From contig CAJOHE010000003.1 of assembly GCA_905234495.1 (NCBI GenBank), forward strand, positions 70,355 through 134,354: a stretch of 64,000 nt of DNA. The letters are read 5' to 3'. Positions 27,192 through 35,544 of this stretch are shown one piece after another. The stretch is from an uncultured Eubacterium sp. Its GTDB lineage: Bacteria; Bacillota; Clostridia; Oscillospirales; Acutalibacteraceae. Every line of letters begins with the position of its first letter. The first letter of the stretch is position 1. A program made the position numbers and the translations under genes. The notes under the pieces were generated by a model. The model had not been told where the DNA came from, did not search any database, and was given only the letters and a program-made list of their open reading frames with translations.

Positions 27192-28523
27192 ATGAATTTA
27201 CCCGAAAACGCCAGAAACTTAATAGAGCTCATCGAGCAAAGCGGCTATGAGGCATACGCCGTGGGCGGCAGCGTCAGGGATTACCTTCTCGGCAAGCCCT
27301 GCGACGACCTTGATATAACAAGTTCCGCCACGCCCTTTGAGCTTGAAAAGATACTTGACGAGAAGAAAATAAAATATATCGAAACGGGGCTTAAGCACGG
27401 CACCCTCACCGTTCTGATGAACGGCGAGCCCTTTGAGGTGACAACCTTCCGCACCGACGGCGAGTACTTCGACTCGCGCCACCCCGACACCGTAAACTTT
27501 GTCCGCGACCTGAAAGAGGATTTATCGCGCAGGGATTTTACAATCAACGCGATGGCGTACAGTGATAAAAAGGGGATAGTCGACCTTTTCGGCGGAAAAG
27601 AGGATTTGGAAAACAAAATCATCCGCACCGTCGGCGAGCCCGATAAACGCTTCGGCGAGGACGCGCTCAGGATTATGCGTGCCGTCAGGTTTTCCGCAGT
27701 TCTCGGCTTTGACATCGAGGATGAAACAAAGCAGTCGATTTTCAGAAATAAGGAAAAGCTTCTCAGCGTTTCCTACGAAAGGCTTTTTGCAGAGCTTTCA
27801 AAGCTTCTGATGGGCGAATACGCCTTTGACGCGCTTATGGAATACAGGGACGTCATCGCGGTGTTCATTCCCGAAATAAAGGACAGCTTCGACTTTCCGC
27901 AGCGCTCAAAATGGCATCTTTACGACGTGTGGGAGCATATCTGCCACACGGTCAAAAATTCCCCGTATGACCTCAATATAAGGCTCACGATGCTTCTTCA
28001 CGATATCGGCAAGCCCTTCTGTCAGTCAACCGACGAAAAGGGAAGCGACCATTTCTACGGCCACCCGAAGGTTAGCGCAGAGCTCGCGGGCGAGGCGCTG
28101 AAAAGGCTAAAGGTTTCAAACGCGGTTTATGACGAGGTAATAACTCTCATAAACTATCACGATATAAAGCTCAGACCGGAAAAGAAGATAATCAAGCGCT
28201 GGCTCTCGCGCCTCGGCTATGACACTCTCAAAAAGCTGATGATTGTCAAGCGCGCCGATATGCTCAGCCAGAATACCGACCTCACCGTCGACGAAATTCC
28301 TTATATCGACGAAATCGACGCGATGATTGATGAGATACTCAACGAGGCTGAACCGTTTACGGTAAAAGAGCTTGAAATAAACGGCTACGACCTTATGGAA
28401 CTCGGCGTGACGGGAAAGAGAATAGGCGTCATCCTTTCAACGCTTCTCGACCTCGTTATAAGCGAGGAACTTGAAAACACAAAGGACTCGCTTCTCGATT
28501 ACGTCAAACGAAAAATGATATAA
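27192..28523 (+). CDS. cca: CCA tRNA nucleotidyltransferase
   Basis: Adds or repairs the 3' CCA end of tRNAs. The 443 residues include the class II nucleotidyltransferase signature GGSVRDYLLGKPCDDLDIT, the template motif FGEDALRIMRAVRFSA and a C-terminal HD domain (LLHDIGKP, HYGHPKVSAELA-like). Without tools I cannot exclude a poly(A)- or CC-only relative. No ribosome site is evident, so translation is probably coupled to the preceding gene. Confidence 0.93.
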   Translation: MNLPENARNLIELIEQSGYEAYAVGGSVRDYLLGKPCDDLDITSSATPFELEKILDEKKIKYIETGLKHGTLTVLMNGEPFEVTTFRTDGEYFDSRHPDTVNFVRDLKEDLSRRDFTINAMAYSDKKGIVDLFGGKEDLENKIIRTVGEPDKRFGEDALRIMRAVRFSAVLGFDIEDETKQSIFRNKEKLLSVSYERLFAELSKLLMGEYAFDALMEYRDVIAVFIPEIKDSFDFPQRSKWHLYDVWEHICHTVKNSPYDLNIRLTMLLHDIGKPFCQSTDEKGSDHFYGHPKVSAELAGEALKRLKVSNAVYDEVITLINYHDIKLRPEKKIIKRWLSRLGYDTLKKLMIVKRADMLSQNTDLTVDEIPYIDEIDAMIDEILNEAEPFTVKELEINGYDLMELGVTGKRIGVILSTLLDLVISEELENTKDSLLDYVKRKMI

Positions 28524-28527
28524 ATAA

Positions 28528-28559
28528 AAAGGCTTTCTCAAAAGGTTGAGAAAGCCTTT
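28528..28559. terminator. Bidirectional terminator between cca and the DUF4956 gene
   Basis: AAAGGCTTTCTCA (28528-28540) pairs with TGAGAAAGCCTTT (28547-28559), a perfect 13-base stem with a six-base loop. T-rich sequence flanks both sides, strongest for the minus strand (TTTTTATTTA). Confidence 0.85.
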
Positions 28560-28571
28560 AATTATTATCTT

Positions 28572-29243
28572 TTAGAACGTAACCTCGCCGTCGTGAGAGA
28601 TTGACGAAACCGCCGTTACCGCTTCAATTTCCGCAAGCTCCTTAACGCATTTCGCCTCGTCCTCGCTTGAAAATTCAATCACGAGATTGAGCTTGTCCGC
28701 GCTCAGAGTTCTCGACTTAACCTTGTACTTCTTGCAGTTGGTTTTAACCGCGTCCATAATCTTTTCCTCACAGTCATAGCCGTCGGCGTTTACCGTGAGA
28801 AGCTTCATCGGCTTGGGTGAGGGGAACTTGTTGAGAACAAGAATGCCGACCGTAACAAGCGCCGCAACCGCAAACGCAACAATCGCAAGTCCCGCGCCGC
28901 ACATAATTCCTTCCGCAATCGCAAGGAAGAGGAACACGAGGTCCATCGGGTCCTTAATCGCGGTACGGTATCTGACAATCGAAAGCGCGCCGACCATACC
29001 GAGGGAAAGCACGATATTGCTTGAAATCGTAATGATGATTGCCGCAACGATAACCGTCAGCACCCAGAGCGAAACGTTGAAGGTGCGGTTGTAAAAGCTC
29101 TTTCTCGTGATAACGTGGTAGAGAAGGAATACGTAAAATCCCATTACCGCCGCAATCAGAAGATTGAGCGCGATAGTCTTTGTCGACATATCTGCCGAGT
29201 AGGTCTGTAAAAAGCTCTGTTTAAAAATATCTGTAAAGGTCAT
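28572..29243 (-). CDS. DUF4956 membrane protein
   Basis: About 223 residues with three to four transmembrane segments in the first 145 residues (ALNLLIAAVMGFYVFLLYHVI, VSLWVLTVIVAAIIITISSNIVLSL, LAIVAFAVAALVTVGILVL) and a C-terminal soluble alpha/beta domain of ~80 residues. SLGMVGALSIVRYRTAIKDPMDL is the diagnostic DUF4956 stretch. DUF4956 genes recur beside VTC-domain polyphosphate polymerases and CotH proteins, as here. The function is unknown; transport or polyphosphate handling at the membrane is plausible. GGAG lies seven bases before the ATG at 29243. Confidence 0.88.
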   Translation of the reverse strand: MTFTDIFKQSFLQTYSADMSTKTIALNLLIAAVMGFYVFLLYHVITRKSFYNRTFNVSLWVLTVIVAAIIITISSNIVLSLGMVGALSIVRYRTAIKDPMDLVFLFLAIAEGIMCGAGLAIVAFAVAALVTVGILVLNKFPSPKPMKLLTVNADGYDCEEKIMDAVKTNCKKYKVKSRTLSADKLNLVIEFSSEDEAKCVKELAEIEAVTAVSSISHDGEVTF

Positions 29244-29255
29244 AGTCAAACTCCT

Positions 29256-29963
29256 TTAAAATAGTTTAGTGAATTTTCTGCACAGGTAGAATTTTGAAAA
29301 ACTCGACCATTGAAGCCTGTCTGGCTGCAAAAGCATATTGATGTAATCGGGAAGAAGCTCGTCCCACTTTACCTCTAAAATATGCTGCCCTGTTTCAAGT
29401 ATCGGTCTCATAGGAATATCCTCGTCGAAAAACCTTTCGCAAAAGCCCGACGCCCTGATGTTGTAGTCAAACGTCACCCTGACGTTTCCTATGGGATACG
29501 TAAACGGAATTCTCTCGTACTCAACGATTACAACGGGTTTCAGCCCTCTCGTCCTCATCTGCGATATGAGCTTCAGAAGAAGGGGATGGCTCTCGCCGTC
29601 AGTCTCGGGAATCCTGCCGTTTATAAGCTCCTGAGCCTGCTCTCTTGTGAGGGGGCATCCGAGCTTTCGGCACTTGCCCGACTGCTTTTGCTTGAGCTCA
29701 AGCTGAATGAAACCGTCGCTGTGGTTGTAAATTCTTATTCTGAATTTTTCCCTCGGGTCGGTTCCGTTTTCGTTTTCATAGTAGCAGGTGTTGTCCGTAT
29801 CGTCAAAGTAGAGCGAGCGGATGTTGTAGCCGCCCTTGTACGGACCGTCGGTGCTGCAGTGTGAATCCTTCTGCATTACCGGCGCAATCCTTTGCTTTAT
29901 TTCCTCAAGCTGAACCGCCGTGGCAAGGTATTTGTACTCGTGCCTGAATTTAACGTCACTCAT
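29256..29963 (-). CDS. VTC-domain polyphosphate polymerase-like protein
   Basis: About 235 residues of the VTC tunnel-fold family, which in yeast VTC4 makes polyphosphate from ATP. Conserved charged tunnel positions appear to be present: FRHEYKYL, KFRIRIYN (paired Arg), LELKQKQ, VEYERIPF, ILEVKWDE and FSKFYLCR. There is no transmembrane segment, so it is likely cytosolic and partnered by the DUF4956 protein. The start at 29963 overlaps the cotH stop by eight bases. Confidence 0.88.
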   Translation of the reverse strand: MSDVKFRHEYKYLATAVQLEEIKQRIAPVMQKDSHCSTDGPYKGGYNIRSLYFDDTDNTCYYENENGTDPREKFRIRIYNHSDGFIQLELKQKQSGKCRKLGCPLTREQAQELINGRIPETDGESHPLLLKLISQMRTRGLKPVVIVEYERIPFTYPIGNVRVTFDYNIRASGFCERFFDEDIPMRPILETGQHILEVKWDELLPDYINMLLQPDRLQWSSFSKFYLCRKFTKLF

Positions 29964-31797
29964 TCCTGCCACCTGCCTTATCCTTTTTTATTCTCACTAT
30001 CTCAATTATCACAAGAACTAAGAAGGTGAGCCCGAGACACGCGGTAATCGCAAGGTCGGTTTTGTATTTGACAATCTTGTCAAGCGTCTCATTTGTGCTG
30101 TCGTCAAATTCACCGTTAAAAACCGTGTCCTCGTCGACCGTGTTAAAGTCAAATACCGAAACGCCTTCCTTCGTTTTCCAGTCAAGAAGCTTTACCTTTT
30201 CGCTTTCCATTCTGAAAATTCCGTCGTCTCTGCTGACGTAGTCAAAGAGCTTTGCGCCCTTCGGAATATATATCTTGAAATAGGTGTCGTACTTCGATGC
30301 AAAGAACACCGAAACGTAGTCGTCGGGGGAAGAGTAGTAGCTCTTTAGAAATTCCTTCCTCGCGTAGTAAAAGTCGTTGAAATATTCGGCAAATTCAGCC
30401 GTCGTCTGCATACCCGAAGCCGTGTCGAATTCGCTTGCGGGAGTGCCGTCCTTCCACCTGATTAAATCGCAATTCCTCGACTGTTCAATAAGCTCAGCCG
30501 TATCGCTCGTAAAGTTCGTCAGGTCGTTTATAAACGCCGCCGAAAAGCTCTTGTCGAGAATATCGAGCACGTCGCTTCTGAAGCTTTCGTCCTCAAGCAT
30601 AATCGCGTAATATGCGTCGCTTCTCGCGTAGTGGCGGTCAATCATAATCTCGTTGACTGCCGATGAGTTAAAGAAGTTTGAAGCCGCGCCGAGCGCCCAG
30701 TCGTGGTCCCACGGCATCATCGGGTGAATGACGTCGTCCTTGTCAATGTAGTAGTACTTGCTCGGCCCCGCAATATCCCAGTTTACAAGGAATTCCTCGT
30801 ATGCGTAGCTGAGAGCAAAGGCGTGAAGGTCGGCAAGCTTCGCGCACTTTTCAAAATCCCTCGCGGAAAGCGCGCCCTCAAGGTCTGAAACATATCCCTT
30901 GACCTCGTTCACGTCGCCGTAAAGCACGTTGATTCGCCAGCCGAAATCGCTCTTGAATTCGTGCGTGTTCTTTGTAACCGCAATCTCAAATACGCCCTTG
31001 ATGCCGCTGTCGACGTCCGAAAGATAGCTGTCCTTCGTGACAATACCGTAAAGTCCGAGGTATTCACCGTTTGCAAAAAGGTCAACGTATGTGTAGGGCG
31101 TGGCGTAGTCAAAATCAAATTCCTGCGCCGCGTGGCTTGCAATCGCGTTTCTCATCCTGCTCTCGTCCGAGTATTCGGCAAGAAGGCAGAGCTTTTTGAC
31201 CTCGTTGAATTCGCCCACGCTGACAGGCTTCGTAAATGAAAGCGTGTAGGGCTTCTTGTCCCATTCCCAGGTGCTGTTGCCCCTGCCGGAAACCGTTGCG
31301 CTCTCGCTGAGCTTAACGTTTCCGCTTTCATCAAGGAATATCGCCGCTATGTCTTCATCGTGCGTTTTGCCCGAGTTCACGTTTTGCATATTTCCCGATT
31401 TTGTTTCAATACATACCGAGGGAAGATTTTTACACTGATTAATCACAACCGTGTATTCTTCGCTCTTGTTACCGTTTGTCAGAAGCATTTTGCAGTCGCT
31501 GCCTGTCGGCACGTTTTCAATGCTGCTGTCGAAGTTGCCGTTTTCATCTGAAAAACTTACTTCGCCTTCGTCACAGACAACCTCAACCTCATCCGCCGAA
31601 AGATACGACGGCAGAAACAGATAGTATTTCCCGTCGGTATCGTTCTGATAAAGGTGGTATGTTATATCGTTTTTTTCGTCATAAAAGCCGACCTTCTCAT
31701 TCACGCTTTTATCGTTTACAAAAAGGAAGCAGGCTATGACGGCAATCATACACAGAAGCATGGCAATAACTGCGTATGTAATCTTTTTATTATTCAT
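29956..31797 (-). CDS. cotH: CotH-family protein kinase-like protein, membrane anchored at both ends
   Basis: A 613-residue protein of the CotH family, whose B. subtilis member phosphorylates spore coat proteins. It has an N-terminal membrane segment (about residues 7-27), an extracellular Ig-like region of about 100 residues, then the CotH domain with ATVSGRGNSTWEWDKKPYTL and the acidic active-site motif IHPMMPWDHDWALG. A second transmembrane segment lies near the C-terminus (LAITACLGLTFLVLVIIEIV), followed by a basic tail. The ATG at 31797 is chosen because GAGG lies ten bases upstream; an open frame 14 codons longer lacks a site. It is first in the operon with VTC and DUF4956. Confidence 0.9.
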   Translation of the reverse strand: MNNKKITYAVIAMLLCMIAVIACFLFVNDKSVNEKVGFYDEKNDITYHLYQNDTDGKYYLFLPSYLSADEVEVVCDEGEVSFSDENGNFDSSIENVPTGSDCKMLLTNGNKSEEYTVVINQCKNLPSVCIETKSGNMQNVNSGKTHDEDIAAIFLDESGNVKLSESATVSGRGNSTWEWDKKPYTLSFTKPVSVGEFNEVKKLCLLAEYSDESRMRNAIASHAAQEFDFDYATPYTYVDLFANGEYLGLYGIVTKDSYLSDVDSGIKGVFEIAVTKNTHEFKSDFGWRINVLYGDVNEVKGYVSDLEGALSARDFEKCAKLADLHAFALSYAYEEFLVNWDIAGPSKYYYIDKDDVIHPMMPWDHDWALGAASNFFNSSAVNEIMIDRHYARSDAYYAIMLEDESFRSDVLDILDKSFSAAFINDLTNFTSDTAELIEQSRNCDLIRWKDGTPASEFDTASGMQTTAEFAEYFNDFYYARKEFLKSYYSSPDDYVSVFFASKYDTYFKIYIPKGAKLFDYVSRDDGIFRMESEKVKLLDWKTKEGVSVFDFNTVDEDTVFNGEFDDSTNETLDKIVKYKTDLAITACLGLTFLVLVIIEIVRIKKDKAGGRNE

Positions 31798-31829
31798 CAA
31801 TGTTTTACCTCGTTTACCGTCTGCAAAAC

Positions 31830-31858
31830 ATTTTAACACAGTATAATTATTTATTCAA
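31830..31858 (-). promoter_or_regulatory. Promoter of the cotH-VTC-DUF4956 operon
   Basis: Read on the minus strand: TTGAAT (31858-31853), 17 bases, TAAAAT (31835-31830). Transcription would start about 25 bases before the cotH ATG. Confidence 0.6.
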
Positions 31859-31860
31859 CC

Positions 31861-32766
31861 TTAATAATATTTCTTGTGAAGCTCAAGAAGCTCACTCTCG
31901 CTGAGATATGCGCTGAGCGCACCAGCGGCGGTAACGGACTTTCCGCCCGTGATGTTTCCAAGCTCAATACATTTTCTCAGAGAATAGCCGCCAAAAAGAC
32001 CGTAGCAGAAACCCGCAAGAAAAGCGTCGCCCGCGCCCGTTGAATCAACGCATTTGAAATCATCAACGCTTTTAACAAAGAACTCACCGTCGCCGTCAAT
32101 TCCGAGGCAGCCCTCAGAATCAAGCTTTACAACAACTTTTTCAAAGTGTTTACTTAGCGCCTGCGCCGCCTTATCGGGCGTGCTTTCACCCGTGATTTTC
32201 ACAGCCTCTTTTCTGTTCGGCGTGTAGTAGTCGGCAAGCTCAAGCACGTCGGCGTATTTATCAAAGCTCAGGTTATCGTCCCAGCCCGTGTCAAGCACAA
32301 GTATAGTGCCCTCGTCCTTGAGCTTCCTGTAAACGGGGTTGAAACCGCCGACCTGCATCAGGCAGATTTTCGCGCCCTTTGCCATATTATAGAATTCCTC
32401 GAGCGCTCTGTCGTCGGGTTCTATATTGCCCTTGCCGTAAGAGATAAAGGACCTGTCGCGAGGCAGGATTATTGACGAGGAAATATTGAGCGGAATTCCT
32501 TCGCCCCTGTAAAGATTTACGGGCGAAACCCCGTTCTGTTCATATTCACTTTTCGCGAAATTTGAAAATATATCGTCGCCGAGCTCGGTGGCGATTTTTG
32601 TTTCTATGCCGAGTCTGCCGAGGTTTATGAGCGTCGCGGGAAGTCCGCCGCCGAGCTGAATATCAAAATCCCTGCAGTAAACCTCTTCGCCTGCGTCGGG
32701 TATTCTCTCGGCGCCCTGATACAGAAGGTCAATGTTTGTAATGCCCGCACCCGTGATAAACGCCAT
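31861..32766 (-). CDS. PfkB-family sugar kinase
   Basis: A 301-residue ribokinase-fold kinase with the N-terminal substrate region GGGLPATLINLGRLG and the catalytic DSTGAGDAFLAGFCYGL. The exact sugar is not identifiable from sequence. It overlaps the GH4 gene by one base (TAATG). The two probably act in one pathway, for example phosphorylating a sugar released by, or feeding into, the GH4 enzyme. Confidence 0.9.
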   Translation of the reverse strand: MAFITGAGITNIDLLYQGAERIPDAGEEVYCRDFDIQLGGGLPATLINLGRLGIETKIATELGDDIFSNFAKSEYEQNGVSPVNLYRGEGIPLNISSSIILPRDRSFISYGKGNIEPDDRALEEFYNMAKGAKICLMQVGGFNPVYRKLKDEGTILVLDTGWDDNLSFDKYADVLELADYYTPNRKEAVKITGESTPDKAAQALSKHFEKVVVKLDSEGCLGIDGDGEFFVKSVDDFKCVDSTGAGDAFLAGFCYGLFGGYSLRKCIELGNITGGKSVTAAGALSAYLSESELLELHKKYY

Positions 32767-34130
32767 TATTTCCAGCCCCCTGTGTAGTCTTTGTTAAGTT
32801 CAAGATAATCGTCGACAAGCGCCCTTGCAAGCGAATAGCTGTTTACAAGCGGGTGCACCATCAGAGCCTCAACAGCCTTGCCGACGGATTTTTTCCTGAT
32901 AGCCTCGCTTGAAAATCTCTCGTAAATCTTTACTCGGCGGATGAGTTCAAGCTTTTCCTTGTCGACCTTTCCGAAACGGTGGGGGATTGCCTCGCCGTTT
33001 TTAATGTCGCAGGTGATTTCCGCAACGTCGCTGTCATTAAGCCCTTCAACAGCGCCGCCGTTTGGAACGCAGAGTATCATCGAATCCTCTTTGCCGCACG
33101 TTTCAAGCTCAATAAATCTGAGCGCAACGCCCGCATATCCGCCGTCGTCCTTTTGGTAAATATCAAAGTGCCACGGGTTGTTTCTCTTAATACCCGTCTC
33201 GCTTGCCATATAGTTGTTTTCGCGCTCGCCGTACCACTTGTCAAAAACGCTGAGTGCCGTATCAAAATCGTTTTCTATGTCGATGCCTTTAAGCTCGGCG
33301 GTCATAGCTTTGTTAATTTCGCAAATCTGCTCGCCGCGGGTTTTATCGGCTTTCAGAATGTTTTCAAGCGCCTTTTCGCGATAGTAAAAATAGTAGAGAT
33401 ACTCGTTGAAAATCGCGCCGCTTTTCCTGATAAGCTCTCTGTCAAAATATCTAAGGTCAGTGTCGGTGTAAGCCTTTTCGTTTTCAATGATGTCGCCGAG
33501 CATTTCTTTTCCGTCAATAGTTACCGACGTGAAATAGGAAAGGTGATTGAGTCCGAAAACCTCGCCCTTTGCAGAGCCTTCGGGTGCGCCGTAAAGCTTT
33601 TCAAAGGTTCTCAGCATACCGCTCGGCGCGTCGCAGATTCCGTATGTAAAATCGTAGCCGAGGTCTCGCAGTATCTGGCTCACAAGCCCTGCGGGGTTCG
33701 TGAAATTGAAAACCTTGCAGTTAGGCTTTGCGTATTTCCTGATAAGCTCGCAGTATTCGGTCAGCGCGCTGATGCTTCTTATTGCAAACGAAAAGCCCGC
33801 CGCGCCCGTTGTTTCCTGACCGAGCACGCCGTGGGAAAGGGCAATCCTCTCGTCCCTGACTCTCATCTCGTCGCCGCCCTCGCGGATTGTGGTGATAACG
33901 TAATCCGCGTTTTCAACGGCTTCCTTCGCGTTAAGAGTCAGCGAAAAATCAAGGTCGCCGCAAATCCTCTTTGCAACTTCCTTCGCCATTTTACCGTATA
34001 TATTAAGCTTTTCCTCGTCCTTATCCATAAAGACGAGCTCGTCAATTTTCAGCTCTTTGGCTCTCTGCGCGATACTCTTTGCAAGAAACATCGACCTCAC
34101 GCCACCGCCGCCGATTACAGCAAGCTTCAT
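32766..34130 (-). CDS. GH4-family NAD-dependent glycosidase (6-phospho-glycosidase type)
   Basis: About 454 residues of glycoside hydrolase family 4, which uses NAD+ and a divalent metal in an oxidation-elimination mechanism. Seen are the dinucleotide loop KLAVIGGGGVRSMFLAKS, NFTNPAGLVSQ, the metal-binding Cys region GICDAPSGM and the metal-binding His in FGLNHLSYF. The Cys is followed by Asp where 6-phospho-beta-glucosidases usually have Asn, so substrate prediction is open. The ATG at 34130 follows GGTGAT. Confidence 0.88.
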   Translation of the reverse strand: MKLAVIGGGGVRSMFLAKSIAQRAKELKIDELVFMDKDEEKLNIYGKMAKEVAKRICGDLDFSLTLNAKEAVENADYVITTIREGGDEMRVRDERIALSHGVLGQETTGAAGFSFAIRSISALTEYCELIRKYAKPNCKVFNFTNPAGLVSQILRDLGYDFTYGICDAPSGMLRTFEKLYGAPEGSAKGEVFGLNHLSYFTSVTIDGKEMLGDIIENEKAYTDTDLRYFDRELIRKSGAIFNEYLYYFYYREKALENILKADKTRGEQICEINKAMTAELKGIDIENDFDTALSVFDKWYGERENNYMASETGIKRNNPWHFDIYQKDDGGYAGVALRFIELETCGKEDSMILCVPNGGAVEGLNDSDVAEITCDIKNGEAIPHRFGKVDKEKLELIRRVKIYERFSSEAIRKKSVGKAVEALMVHPLVNSYSLARALVDDYLELNKDYTGGWK

Positions 34131-34154
34131 CAAATCACCGCCTTGTATAAGCTA

Positions 34155-34183
34155 ATTATATTATAATTGTAACTAATTGTAAA
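34155..34183 (-). promoter_or_regulatory. Promoter of the GH4-pfkB operon
   Basis: On the minus strand TTTACA (34183-34178) and TATAAT (34160-34155) are 17 bases apart. The -10 is perfect. It is divergent from the pyr promoter. Confidence 0.7.
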
Positions 34184-34194
34184 TATTTTTATTG

Positions 34195-34223
34195 TTGACT
34201 TATTATGATAAAAATATTATAAT
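34195..34223 (+). promoter_or_regulatory. Promoter of the pyr operon
   Basis: TTGACT (34195-34200) and TATAAT (34218-34223) are 17 bases apart. The leader before pyrC is only about 43 bases, too short for a PyrR-type antiterminator/terminator leader, and none is visible. Confidence 0.8.
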
Positions 34224-34272
34224 AACTTGAACTTATACGGGAAATGCCGGCGCATATTTTTGAGGTGTTAGT

Positions 34273-35544
34273 ATGACTTTACTTATTAAAAATGCAAAGA
34301 CATATATAAACGGCTCTTTCAGCGAGCTCGATGTTCTTATTAAGAATGACGTTATTCATTCTATCGGTGTTTCTCTTTCTGCCGATAATATTCGTGTTAT
34401 TGACGCTATGGGTAAATATTTTCTTGTTCCGGGTTTTGTTGATGTTCACACACATCTTCGAGAGCCCGGCTTTTCATATAAGGAAACAATAAAGACTGGT
34501 TCAATGGCAGGAGCAAGAGCGGGGTATAACCTTCTTTGCACGATGCCAAACCTCAACCCGCCGCCCGACTGTGCCGAAAACTTAAAGGCGCAGACGGATA
34601 TAATTGAACGTGACGCTGTGATAGACGTCGTTCCCTTCGGTACAATCACAAGGGGCAGAAAGGGCGTGGGCGAGCTCGTGAATTTCGCAGAGCTTGCTGA
34701 TAACGTCGCAGGCTTTTCCGACGACGGCACGGGCGTGCAGACCGACGGGCTTATGGAAAAGGCTATGGAAGAGTGCGCTAAGCTCGGTAAAATCATCTCA
34801 GCCCACTGCGAGGTAAACGAACTTCTCAGAGGCGGCTATATTCACGACGGCGAATACTGCAAGGCGCATAATCATAAGGGCATCTGCTCAGAGAGCGAAT
34901 GGGCTCAGATTGAAAGGGACTGCCGCCTTGCGGAAAAGACCGGTTGCCGCTACCACGTCTGCCACATCTCAACAAAGGAAAGCGTTGAGATAATCAGGCA
35001 GGCAAAGAAAAGGGGCGTGAAGGTCACCTGCGAAACGGGACCTCACTACCTCACAATGTGCGATGAGGATTTGCAGGAAGACGGCAGATTCAAAATGAAC
35101 CCGCCGCTCAGAGCCCGCGAGGATATGGAAGCGCTGATTGAAGGCGTGCTCGACGGCACGGTCGACGTTATTGCAACAGACCATGCGCCGCACTCAGCCG
35201 AGGAAAAGTCCAAGGGGCTTGAAAAATCGGCGATGGGCGTAGTCGGACTTGAAACGGCGTTCGGCGTGCTCAATACAAAGCTTGTTAAAACGGGAATAAT
35301 TCCGCTTGAAAAACTGATATATATGATGTCCGTCCGCCCGCGCGAGATTTTCGGCTTTGACGGCGGCGAGATAAAAGAGGGCGCGCCCGCAAACCTTGCA
35401 CTTCTTGATATTGATAAGAAGTGGACGGTTGAGCCCGACAAATTCGTTTCAATGGGCAGAGCAACGCCGTTTGAAGGCTGGGAGCTTTACGGCGAAAATC
35501 TTTTGACAATACTGAGAGGGGAGATTGTGTATGAAGCCATATAA
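34273..35544 (+). CDS. pyrC: Dihydroorotase
   Basis: Cyclises carbamoyl-aspartate to dihydroorotate, the third step of UMP synthesis. The 423 residues are typical of class I dihydroorotase. The metal ligands are in VDVHTHLREPG, SAHCE, YHVCHIST and ATDHAPHS. It is first in the pyr operon, with GAGGTGTT before the ATG. The first ~60 codons favour T-ending codons far more than the rest of the gene. Confidence 0.96.
   Translation: MTLLIKNAKTYINGSFSELDVLIKNDVIHSIGVSLSADNIRVIDAMGKYFLVPGFVDVHTHLREPGFSYKETIKTGSMAGARAGYNLLCTMPNLNPPPDCAENLKAQTDIIERDAVIDVVPFGTITRGRKGVGELVNFAELADNVAGFSDDGTGVQTDGLMEKAMEECAKLGKIISAHCEVNELLRGGYIHDGEYCKAHNHKGICSESEWAQIERDCRLAEKTGCRYHVCHISTKESVEIIRQAKKRGVKVTCETGPHYLTMCDEDLQEDGRFKMNPPLRAREDMEALIEGVLDGTVDVIATDHAPHSAEEKSKGLEKSAMGVVGLETAFGVLNTKLVKTGIIPLEKLIYMMSVRPREIFGFDGGEIKEGAPANLALLDIDKKWTVEPDKFVSMGRATPFEGWELYGENLLTILRGEIVYEAI

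Noticed and set aside
32979..34166. 395-codon open frame on the plus strand opposite the GH4 gene
   Set aside because: Its sequence resembles no protein family, it is exactly antisense to a gene with clear GH4 motifs, and it arises from the codon pattern of that gene.
34224..34272. PyrR-type attenuator in the pyr leader
   Set aside because: The leader is too short and has only a tiny ATGC/GCAT stem; no antiterminator or PyrR-binding hairpin can be drawn.
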